DNA from: Caldilineaceae bacterium
GTDB lineage: Bacteria > Chloroflexota > Anaerolineae > Caldilineales > Caldilineaceae
Direction: 5' to 3'
Length of the DNA: 64,000 nucleotides
Assembly: GCA_022842065.1 (NCBI GenBank)
Contig: JALHQH010000030.1
Coordinates: 73,734 to 137,733, forward strand
This document shows, piece after piece, positions 1-6,731 of this stretch. Position 1 is the stretch's first letter. Every line of letters starts with the position of its first letter. The notes under the pieces are model-generated. The model saw nothing but the letters and a program-made list of their open reading frames with translations. It was not told where the DNA came from and ran no database searches. A program made the position numbers and the translations under genes.

Positions 1-762
1 CAACAATTGCACTTACAGGGATTGACACCGCTGCTCCAGGCATTGCAGACTGCCGGCATCAGCCCGATCTTGCAGGGCGATCTGGCGCTGGCCCTTTTTC
101 ATTACCCGGAACAAGGGCTGCGCATGGTTGATACCGTCCACTTGTTGACCGCCACAGCCCAAGCCCATTTAGTGCCCGCGTTGTTAACCCAGACAGGCTG
201 GCAGCCAAAGCCGGCCAAGCACCAGTGGCTACGGTCGCTGCTTGCCGGTACACCACCACCCCAACGCTTCACCCATGCGCAGCTGCGCGAAGTCAGTTTG
301 CGCTGGCAATCGCTGCCCCCTACCCCGGTTGCCCCGCTGGTGGATCACCAAGATCCACAGGGACAACCCTGGTTGGTGCGTGAGCTGGCTGTGCAGTGCG
401 TCAACCCAACCGACCTCTTTTTTGATCTCTGTGTGCAGGGGATTGTCAACCTGCAATGGTATGGCACCATCCAGTGGATCGCCGATGCGGCCATCTTACT
501 CCAACCAAACGCGCCGGCCATCGATTGGGCGCGCGTAGTGGCCCGCAGCCGCCAACAGGCCATGACCCTGCGCATGGCTGCAGCGCTCGATTGTCTGGTC
601 CAGAGCGTTGATGCACCCATCCCACCGACAATTTTAGAGACGTTGGCTACCCAGCCCAGCCGCCGGGTTGAACGCTGGGAAGCAAAACTTTTTGCACATC
701 CACCCACCCCGGCGCGCAAACTCGCCGCGCTGTGGTTGGGTAGGCAGCGGTGGATACGGTAG
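1..762 (+). CDS. Nucleotidyltransferase-family protein (NTP_transf_5-like), 5' partial
   Basis: The frame is open to the window edge, so the N-terminus is probably missing; a TTG at 7 is only the first possible start inside the window. The C-terminal half has the pattern of the uncharacterised nucleotidyltransferase family PF14907: a conserved LxLQ/WIADAAILL segment (about residues 155-165), then DWARVVARSRQ, where family members carry a helical segment after the catalytic region. The catalytic part would lie mostly upstream, so activity cannot be judged. Such proteins often sit near exopolysaccharide loci, but nothing in the window confirms that. It precedes the DGR by about 385 bp and is not obviously co-transcribed with it. 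Confidence 0.6.
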   Translation, partial: QQLHLQGLTPLLQALQTAGISPILQGDLALALFHYPEQGLRMVDTVHLLTATAQAHLVPALLTQTGWQPKPAKHQWLRSLLAGTPPPQRFTHAQLREVSLRWQSLPPTPVAPLVDHQDPQGQPWLVRELAVQCVNPTDLFFDLCVQGIVNLQWYGTIQWIADAAILLQPNAPAIDWARVVARSRQQAMTLRMAAALDCLVQSVDAPIPPTILETLATQPSRRVERWEAKLFAHPPTPARKLAALWLGRQRWIR

Positions 763-1147
763 CTGGCGCGATAATTTTGTATAGTGTCAGCGAAATTGTG
801 CTAGTTTAACAGGGTGGCCCGCCGTGCGGATTGAGTCACGGAGTGACGACAGACGGTAGCCGCAGGTTTCAACCTACGGGTTTTTATCGGCCTGTTATCC
901 TCGGCAAGTTGACGTGTTGCATAGCGCCTTTCTCCAGCAGGTGCGGCCCAATTTTGGGGGTAACGTCCCCGGCACAGGCGAGGAAATGGTCCGCAGACGA
1001 ACTAATTTTTCGCCTGTGCCGGGGACGTAGTACAACTCGCCCCATTCCGGGGATGCGCCTTTCTCCAGCGACGTGCTTGCGAAAAATTCATGCTTGGATT
1101 ACCCTATACCGCAGTAACCCGCACCCAACCACCCAACGGAGGCCCCT
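763..1147. other. Intergenic region upstream of the DGR target gene
   Basis: There is no convincing gene here. The stretch holds a CAGGTTTCAACCT-type short repeat near 864 that recurs near 18168, and the long inverted repeat at 963-1028. A clear Shine-Dalgarno GGAGG (1138-1142) ends it, 5 nt before the GTG of the target gene. An ORF of about 100 codons crosses the repeat and resembles no known protein, so it was left out. Confidence 0.6.
963..1028. repeat. Long inverted repeat, GTCCCCGG type, upstream of DGR target
   Basis: Perfect 19-bp arms (963-981 and 1010-1028) enclose a 28-nt loop. The arm core GTCCCCGGCACAGGC is repeated in the arms of the inverted repeat at 4558-4626, so two copies bracket the DGR target gene. 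The related core CCGGGGAC occurs in the repeat at 41182-41269. It could be a small non-autonomous palindromic element or a structured RNA signal; no T-run follows, so it is not a typical terminator. Confidence 0.8.
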
Positions 1148-4100
1148 GTGAATCTAAGCGAGTGGCAAATCAAGGTCCGTGAACAATTGCAAAGTTCCAC
1201 TACCTGGCTACGCAAGGCGACGCCGGGCATGGCCTATGGCGCGCTGGCGACCTGTACGCTCTTGCCGCTGGTGGCGGCCCATCAACAATTTGATGGGGCA
1301 GCGACCCAAGCGATTGCGCAGATCTTTGGCGGGATTGGCCTGAATCTCTTTTCGCAACAATTGGCCACCTGGTTTGGCAAAAACGATGAAGAATTGGCCA
1401 CGTTGTTGGGCGAAAAGGCCGAGAAGGATCCCGCCTGGCGTGATGCTTTTGATGAACTGCTCAAGCGCGTCGAGACGCCTAAACTGGCACAAGCGGTACT
1501 CAGTGAAGCGGATTGGGATCGGCTGGTGCGGTTGTTGCAGCAGGATGTGGAGCGGTTGGGCAGCAAGATCAAGTTGCAGATTGGCGGTGATGTCGCGGGT
1601 GATGTCGTGGTGGCCGATGGGATCGGTGCAGAGATGGCGGCCATCGGCACAGGGATCACACAGATCAAAACCGATCGCTATGTGGCAAAAGAAGAACATC
1701 ACCACCATGCGCCAGCGAATAGCAGCACGCCCCGTTCCAACCACTACTTTCACCGCTTACGCACCCACTGTCATGCCATCCCGCTGACGGCGATGGGGGG
1801 CGAGGCGACGGCAGGTGATGAGGTGACGCTGGACAAGGTCTACATTGCGCTGGATACGACCACGACCGTGCTATTGACAGACGCCGAGAAAGCAGCGCAC
1901 AAAAAAGCACATCCACAGCGCAACATCAGTGACGAAGAAAAGCGGATCGTCACCGCGCTGGAAGCGACGCAGCAGACACGACGGCTGGTACTCTTGGGCC
2001 ACCCCGGCGGCGGCAAGAGTACCTTTGTGCGCCAACTGTTGGCCGAGGCGGCAAGCGTTTGGTTGGCAGCAGAGACAAAGACGGCACAAGAACAGCCCGG
2101 CCCCTTCCCACTGCTCACCGTTTTGCGCGATCTAACCCCACGTTTACAGGCATTGCCGTTGGCCGATCTCACCCCCAGCCAACAGCAGAAAGCCCTGTGT
2201 GACGCGCTGATCGCCCAGTGGCATGTCGATTTGCATAATTTCGGCGGTGATGAGCACCAAGACACCTTAGCACAAGCACTGCTGACCGGCGAACTGCTAG
2301 TAGTCCTTGATGGGTTGGATGAGATGCCAGCTGCGGTACGCCCACTGGTACGCGCAGCACTGGTTGCTCTGGCAAGGGCATATCCGAAAATTGCGCAGCT
2401 GATTGTCACCTGCCGCATTCGTTCCTATCACGGCGAAGTGGTGCTGTCCGGCTTTCAAGTTTATACGCTGGCTAATTTTGACGAGGCGAAGATTCAAGCT
2501 TTTGTCAGCGGCTGGTACCAGGCCCAACTGCAACTGGGCCGCTTGCAACCCGAACAAGCCAAGACGCAGCGCGAGGATTTGCAGCGGGCAGCCCGCCAGC
2601 GCGATCTGCGCCGCATGGCCGTCAATCCCCTCTTGTTGACGACAATGGCGCTCATCCATCAAAAGCAGAAGCGGTTGCCCGATCAACGGGTCGAGCTTTA
2701 TAACGAAGCCGTCGATGTGCTGCTGTATCGCTGGCAGCAGGAGCGCACAGGCCACAGTTCACCCCAATTGACAGCCTTTCTGCAGAACAAACAAAAAGTG
2801 CGTTCCCTTTTGGAGCGGTTGGCCTATGCCGCACATCAGCCGCCCAAACAAGTCACACCGCGCCGGGGCACCCCAACGCCGCCCGCCGACGAATCGACTG
2901 ACCTGACACGCAGCGAACTCTTGGCCCTGCTTGATGAAGCATTGCAAGGGCAACTGGGCTTGGCCGCCGAATTTTTAGATTACGTCGATCTGCGCGCTGG
3001 GCTGTTGGTAGGACGCGGCGGGGATGAGGACGGCAGTCGCCCCGCCCTCTATGCCTTTGCCCATCGCACCTTTCAAGAGTATCTGGCCGGCTGTTGGTTG
3101 CTGGTCGGTCGCGAACGCAAACATAACTTCTGGGCGCACGCCGCTGAAGGTGATTATTGGCAGTTGGCCGCACAACTGGGTGCAGAAGAGTTGCTCTACA
3201 ACCGCCGCGATGAACAAGGGCTGCTTGACCTGATGTATTACCTCTGTCCTGTGCGCGCCCCGCGTAATAAACAAGACCGACGCGCTGCGCTTTGGTCCGG
3301 ACAGATGGCCGCCTTACTGGAGCGCCCAACGATCGAAGCAGATAACTTTGCCGACGGCGGCACTGCCTACCTGGACCGGCTGCGCAAACGCTTAGTCGCA
3401 ATCCTCACCGGCAACCAACTCCCCGCCCTGGAACGGGCCGAGGCCGGCCGCGTCCTCGCCAAGCTGGGCGACCCGCGCCCCGCAGTGACCACCATCGACC
3501 AGATGGAGTTCTGCTTTGTGCCTGCCGGCCCCTTCATCATGGGCAGCAAAAAAGGTGATGGCCCCGGTGAAGATCCGCTGGCTTATGAAGATGAAGAACC
3601 ACAACATACCTTTGACATTGCCCATGACTACTGGCTGGCTCGCTACCCGCTGACCAATGCCCAGTACGATCTGTTTGTGAAAGACGGCGGGTACGCCAAC
3701 CCAACCTATTGGGTCGAAGCCGCGGCGCATGGTTACTGGCAGGATGGTGCCTTCAAAGGCCGCGCTGACGATGAACCGCGCACCAAACCTAATCAATATG
3801 GCGAACCCTTTGATCTACCCAACCACCCGGTCGTCGGCATCTCCTGGTATGAAGCCCTCGCCTATAGCCGTTGGTTGACCGAACGGTTGCCCGCGGGCTG
3901 GCAAGCGCGGCTGCCCAGTGAGGCAGAGTGGGAAAAGGGCGCGCGCGGTGGTTTGCAGATCCCCGCAAAGCCGCTAATTGCCTCGTTGACCAAGGTGACA
4001 GTCACTTTGCAAAGTGACTGTCACCTCATCGACAATCCCAACCCGACGCGGCGTTATGCCTGGGGTGATCAGATCGAGGCAGAAAAGCTTAACTACAACG

Positions 4101-4429
4101 AAACGAACATCGGCAGCACCAGCGCGGTGGGCGCGTTTCCCGGCGGCGTGAGTCCGTATGGAGCAGAGGAAATGAACGGCAGTGTGTGGGAGTGGTGTAG
4201 CACCATCGGCTATGCAGATTATGCAGAATATGCACAACAAGCCGACAATTCACTACACGAAAATTCGCGGCGGGTGGTGCGGGGCGGCTCGTTCGCTTAC
4301 AACGTCCACGACGCGCGCGCTACCTCTCGTTACGGGTTCTATCCCGTCCACCGGTACTACGGCGTGGGGGTGCGGTTTCTGCTGTCCCCATCACTTCTGT
4401 CATCGGTCCCTCTGCCCTCTGGACTCTGA
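1148..4429 (+). CDS. DGR target protein: NACHT-type STAND NTPase fused to a hypervariable FGE-sulfatase (C-type lectin fold) domain
   Basis: This 1093-aa protein starts at GTG 1148, 5 nt after a GGAGG site. Residues 1-75 hold a hydrophobic stretch, and a glycine/valine-rich linker follows around 140-170. The NTPase core has Walker A GHPGGGKST (284-292) and Walker B VVLDGLDE (385-392), then the helical regions usual for NACHT/STAND switches. From about 784 to the end is an FGE-sulfatase domain with LPSEAEWEKGARGG, MNGSVWEW, RVVRGGSF and VGVRF motifs. In DGR targets this domain has a C-type lectin fold and binds ligand. The VR covers residues about 1041-1081, leaving only a short tail. STAND proteins oligomerise on ligand binding; the inference is a sensor with a diversified ligand site. 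The N-terminal effector type is not recognised. It is unlikely to be a real sulfatase-activating enzyme. Confidence 0.93.
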   Translation: MNLSEWQIKVREQLQSSTTWLRKATPGMAYGALATCTLLPLVAAHQQFDGAATQAIAQIFGGIGLNLFSQQLATWFGKNDEELATLLGEKAEKDPAWRDAFDELLKRVETPKLAQAVLSEADWDRLVRLLQQDVERLGSKIKLQIGGDVAGDVVVADGIGAEMAAIGTGITQIKTDRYVAKEEHHHHAPANSSTPRSNHYFHRLRTHCHAIPLTAMGGEATAGDEVTLDKVYIALDTTTTVLLTDAEKAAHKKAHPQRNISDEEKRIVTALEATQQTRRLVLLGHPGGGKSTFVRQLLAEAASVWLAAETKTAQEQPGPFPLLTVLRDLTPRLQALPLADLTPSQQQKALCDALIAQWHVDLHNFGGDEHQDTLAQALLTGELLVVLDGLDEMPAAVRPLVRAALVALARAYPKIAQLIVTCRIRSYHGEVVLSGFQVYTLANFDEAKIQAFVSGWYQAQLQLGRLQPEQAKTQREDLQRAARQRDLRRMAVNPLLLTTMALIHQKQKRLPDQRVELYNEAVDVLLYRWQQERTGHSSPQLTAFLQNKQKVRSLLERLAYAAHQPPKQVTPRRGTPTPPADESTDLTRSELLALLDEALQGQLGLAAEFLDYVDLRAGLLVGRGGDEDGSRPALYAFAHRTFQEYLAGCWLLVGRERKHNFWAHAAEGDYWQLAAQLGAEELLYNRRDEQGLLDLMYYLCPVRAPRNKQDRRAALWSGQMAALLERPTIEADNFADGGTAYLDRLRKRLVAILTGNQLPALERAEAGRVLAKLGDPRPAVTTIDQMEFCFVPAGPFIMGSKKGDGPGEDPLAYEDEEPQHTFDIAHDYWLARYPLTNAQYDLFVKDGGYANPTYWVEAAAHGYWQDGAFKGRADDEPRTKPNQYGEPFDLPNHPVVGISWYEALAYSRWLTERLPAGWQARLPSEAEWEKGARGGLQIPAKPLIASLTKVTVTLQSDCHLIDNPNPTRRYAWGDQIEAEKLNYNETNIGSTSAVGAFPGGVSPYGAEEMNGSVWEWCSTIGYADYAEYAQQADNSLHENSRRVVRGGSFAYNVHDARATSRYGFYPVHRYYGVGVRFLLSPSLLSSVPLPSGL
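3993..4026. repeat. 34-bp perfect palindrome inside the target gene's FGE domain
   Basis: The 17-nt half AGGTGACAGTCACTTTG is followed directly by its exact complement. It is translated in frame as part of an extra segment between GARGG and RRYAWGD, where FGE domains usually have a short loop. It looks like a palindromic element tolerated within the coding region. Confidence 0.85.
4267..4391 (+). repeat. DGR variable repeat (VR)
   Basis: This segment aligns without gaps to the TR at 5119-5243 (offset 852). It differs at 19 positions, every one an adenine in the TR, replaced by T, C or G (for example AAC to TAC, CAC, GAC, TTC or GGC). No non-adenine position differs. The unmutated 3' end, GTGGGGGTGCGG then TTTCTGCTGTCC, contains no adenine and corresponds to the initiation-of-mutagenic-homing (IMH) region. 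The outermost difference (TR ACA, VR CCA at 4388) sits at the 3' edge, so the VR could end a few bases earlier. Confidence 0.96.
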
Positions 4430-4447
4430 AATATCTGAACTCTGATT

Positions 4448-4509
4448 GTGGACGCAAAGCGTCCACGGGGGGTGTGGGGGGCGTGCCCCCCACGCGCGAA
4501 ATTTTTTTT
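4448..4509 (+). terminator. Tandem hairpins and T-run after the DGR target gene
   Basis: Hairpin 1 (4448-4466) has an 8-bp stem GTGGACGC/GCGTCCAC and an AAA loop. Hairpin 2 (4474-4493) has a 9-bp stem GTGGGGGGC/GCCCCCCAC with a 2-nt loop. Eight Ts follow at 4502-4509. The arrangement fits a rho-independent terminator. It may also be the hairpin or cruciform that DGR targets carry just downstream of the IMH and that stimulates retrohoming; it starts 56 bp after the VR. Confidence 0.7.
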
Positions 4510-4557
4510 AGGGCCATGGCTGCAAGCTACCGCCGGCACATTCGAATAGCGAGCGGC

Positions 4558-4626
4558 AACGTCCCCGGCACAGGCCAGGACTGGTGCGCGATTTCCCAGT
4601 AGTTTGTGGCCTGTGCCGGGGACGTT
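4558..4626. repeat. Long inverted repeat, GTCCCCGG type, downstream of DGR target
   Basis: Perfect 20-bp arms (4558-4577 and 4607-4626) enclose a 29-nt loop. The arms share ACGTCCCCGGCACAGGC with the upstream repeat at 963-1028, while the loops differ. It lies between the target gene and the accessory gene. Confidence 0.8.
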
Positions 4627-4716
4627 ATGGTGGGGAGCAGCTGCAACATGCCCCAACGCGTAAAGGTGCGTAATTCCGCCGATGCACTTTCCGCGCGCTT
4701 GCCCTATGCTAATGGT

Positions 4717-5091
4717 ATGAGCCAATCCACCGAAATGATCATCTTTATTCGTACCTTTGACTTGCTGATCTGGCTAGTGCCGGTCACCAACCACTTTCCG
4801 CGCAGCCATCGCCACACCGTCACCCAACGGGTGCTGAACGCCGCGTTTGATCTGCGCGAGCATCTAGAAGTGGCGAATGTGCGCAAAGGAAAGGCGCGGC
4901 TGGAACAGTTGCAACTGGCGGATGAAGCGCTGGCCAAATTACGCATGTATCTGCGCCTCTTTCACCGTATGCACTGGTTCACCGATGGTCAATATCACCA
5001 CAGCACCCAAATGGTGGTTGAGATCGGGCGGCTGCTCGGCGGTTGGCAGAAGCAGACGGATGGTGCACAAAGTGGTAAATATCGGGCATAG
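4717..5091 (+). CDS. avd: DGR accessory variability determinant (Avd-like)
   Basis: From the ATG at 4717 this is a 124-aa basic, helix-rich protein, the usual size of Avd/bAvd proteins (four-helix bundle, S23-like fold). Helical segments appear at about residues 1-20 (FIRTFDLLIWLVPV), 29-50, 55-80 (LADEALAKLRMYLRLF) and 92-110 (MVVEIGRLLGGW), matching the family layout. Avd forms a pentameric barrel that binds the RT and TR RNA and is needed for retrohoming in characterised systems. The frame is open further upstream, but that part overlaps the inverted repeat at 4558-4626, so the ATG at 4717 is preferred although no strong ribosome site precedes it. Its stop lies 27 bp before the TR. Confidence 0.85.
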   Translation: MSQSTEMIIFIRTFDLLIWLVPVTNHFPRSHRHTVTQRVLNAAFDLREHLEVANVRKGKARLEQLQLADEALAKLRMYLRLFHRMHWFTDGQYHHSTQMVVEIGRLLGGWQKQTDGAQSGKYRA

Positions 5092-5118
5092 GCCCGCTTT
5101 GCGGGGGCAGACTCACAG

Positions 5119-5243
5119 GCAGCGGGTGGTGCGGGGCGGCTCGTTCGCTAACAACGACAACAACGCGCGCGCAACCTATCGTAACAGGAACAATCCCGAC
5201 AACCGGAACAACAACGTGGGGGTGCGGTTTCTGCTGTCCACAT
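5119..5243 (+). repeat. DGR template repeat (TR)
   Basis: This is the 125-bp donor copy for the VR. Its codon-frame reading contains ten AAC codons and one AAT, concentrated in the central 69 bp. AAC is the codon type DGRs use because adenine mutagenesis of it cannot create stops while giving many residues. It lies between avd and the RT gene, on the same strand, as in the canonical gene order. It should be transcribed into the TR RNA together with the spacer before the RT. Confidence 0.96.
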
Positions 5244-5471
5244 TTTTCCAAAACATGTCCCACCAGGAATGCCGGTCGGCGGTGATACAGCTTACCGGAC
5301 GCGGTGAAAAATGGCGGAGTCTGTTCCTGGCCGCGCCGCCTTGACCGTGGTCGGTTCGTGAGTAACTGATCATCGCCAAAGCGGCCGGGCGCATAACAAC
5401 GGCCCCCCACCCTCGGCCCGCTGCCTGGCACATAGCTAGACAAGACCCTGGTGGGGGCCACTCTTTCCCCC
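5244..5471 (+). ncRNA. Spacer of the DGR TR RNA (TR to RT)
   Basis: In characterised DGRs the RNA between TR and the RT gene folds and primes cDNA synthesis with the RT-Avd complex. This 228-bp stretch has no convincing ORF and occupies that position. The role rests on position alone; no fold was computed. Confidence 0.5.
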
Positions 5472-6554
5472 ATGATCTATCCACAACTCTACGCTTGGGA
5501 CAATTTGCTGCTGGCCTATCGGCGCGCCGCCAAAGGCAAGCGCGGCCATACCAATGTCGCGGCCTTTGAATACCGGCTTGAAGAAAATCTGCTACTCCTT
5601 CAGGAAGAATTAGCCGCGCAAAGCTATCAACCCGGCCCCTATACCAGCTTTTATATCCACGAACCAAAGCGCCGCCTCATCTCCGCCGCGCCCTTTCGCG
5701 ATCGCATTGTCCACCATGCGCTCTGCAATCTGCTTGAACCGCCCTTTGAACGTGCCTTTGTTGCTGATGCCTATGCCAACCGGGTCGGCAAAGGCACCCA
5801 TCGGGCGCTGGACCGCGCGCAGCAGTTTGCCCGTCGACATCGCTACGTGCTGCAATGTGACCTCCGTCAATTTTTCCCCAGTATTGACCATGCGATCCTG
5901 CGTGCGATCCTAGCGCGCAAGGTGCATGACAAAGGGCTATTGGGGCTAATTGATCGCATCCTCGCCGGTGGCGGCGATCTCCTTGGCGAACAGTACACAA
6001 TGGTCTACTTCCCCGATGACGATCTCTTTAGTATTAGCCGGCCACGCGGGTTACCCATCGGCAATTTGACCAGCCAATTCTGGGCCAACTGTTATCTCAA
6101 CGGGGTTGATCACTTTGTCAAGCGGTCGTTAAGGTGTCCGGGCTATGTACGCTATGTCGATGATCTGCTACTTTTTGGTGATGACAAAGCGACTTTGTGG
6201 CAGTGGCAAAGCGCGCTGGTTGCGCAATTGGCAACATTGCGCCTCACCATCCATCCTGGTGCCCAGCCCCGGCCTGTGACGGAAGGCTTTCCCTTTCTCG
6301 GCTTTACCCTCTTCCCCAACCGGCGCCGCTTGAAACGGCGCAAAGGGCTCTACTTTCAACGGAAATTCGGTCGGCTGCTGGCACGGCGACGGACTGGGTT
6401 GGGGAGTTTTCAGCAGATCAATGCCTGTGTGTTGGGGTGGGTGAATCATGTCCGCTATGCGAATACAGTGGGGCTGCGTAAAGCGATCTTAACGGAAAAG
6501 CCAAACAGCCAGTTGGTAGGCGAGGGTTTTACAGCTCGTTCCTCTACGTCCTGA
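5472..6554 (+). CDS. DGR reverse transcriptase
   Basis: From ATG 5472 this is 360 aa (a GTG at 5451 would add 7). The RT palm is complete: KRRLISAAPFRDRIVHHAL (motif 1), an LQCDLRQFFPSIDH motif A with its aspartate, IGNLTSQ at 196-202 (the DGR-type motif 4 in place of the retroviral QGxxxSP), the catalytic YVDD box at 228-231, and FPFLGF (motif 6). The C-terminus has the expected NHVRYANTVGLR element. The enzyme copies TR RNA with adenine-specific errors and works with Avd. The last 20 or so residues (TEKPNSQL onward) look unlike the family and run into repeat-rich DNA, so the natural C-terminus may be altered. Confidence 0.95.
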   Translation: MIYPQLYAWDNLLLAYRRAAKGKRGHTNVAAFEYRLEENLLLLQEELAAQSYQPGPYTSFYIHEPKRRLISAAPFRDRIVHHALCNLLEPPFERAFVADAYANRVGKGTHRALDRAQQFARRHRYVLQCDLRQFFPSIDHAILRAILARKVHDKGLLGLIDRILAGGGDLLGEQYTMVYFPDDDLFSISRPRGLPIGNLTSQFWANCYLNGVDHFVKRSLRCPGYVRYVDDLLLFGDDKATLWQWQSALVAQLATLRLTIHPGAQPRPVTEGFPFLGFTLFPNRRRLKRRKGLYFQRKFGRLLARRRTGLGSFQQINACVLGWVNHVRYANTVGLRKAILTEKPNSQLVGEGFTARSSTS

Positions 6555-6614
6555 ACGCAGCTTGGCATGACGCGAGGGCGCGTTGCGCCCAGGACGCAGA
6601 GCGTCTCGGCGGGA

Positions 6615-6699
6615 TTCCCACGCTGAGCGTGGGAACCAGCAAATTTGGTCGTTGTGGGGGCACCCGCAAGGGGCCACCCCCACAACGACGAGACCAAAT
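6615..6699. repeat. Hairpin cluster between the RT gene and the convergent ThDP enzyme gene
   Basis: A near-perfect hairpin TTCCCACGCTGAGCGTGGGAA (6615-6635) is followed by an interrupted inverted repeat with outer arms ATTTGGTC/GACCAAAT (6643-6650, 6692-6699) and inner arms GTTGTGGGGG/CCCCCACAAC. Both genes around it converge here, so it may serve as a bidirectional transcription barrier. The TCCCACG...CGTGGGAA type is a common dispersed bacterial repeat. Confidence 0.65.
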
Positions 6700-6731
6700 C
6701 CGTTCCCATCCCTAATCCGCTGTTTAGTCCG

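Noticed and set aside
831..1151. 106-codon plus-strand ORF before the DGR target
   Set aside because: It crosses the long inverted repeat at 963-1028, has no family resemblance and its end overlaps the start of the target gene.
3480..4429. True sulfatase-activating FGE that matures the sulfatase at 13.4 kb
   Set aside because: The FGE-like domain is fused to an NTPase and contains the DGR VR; its sequence is being diversified at the surface where a fixed enzyme would need a stable site. FGE-sulfatase domains are common ligand-binding scaffolds in DGR targets.
4877..5344. 155-codon ORF that translates the TR
   Set aside because: It overlaps avd in another frame and reads through the template repeat; TRs are non-coding donors.
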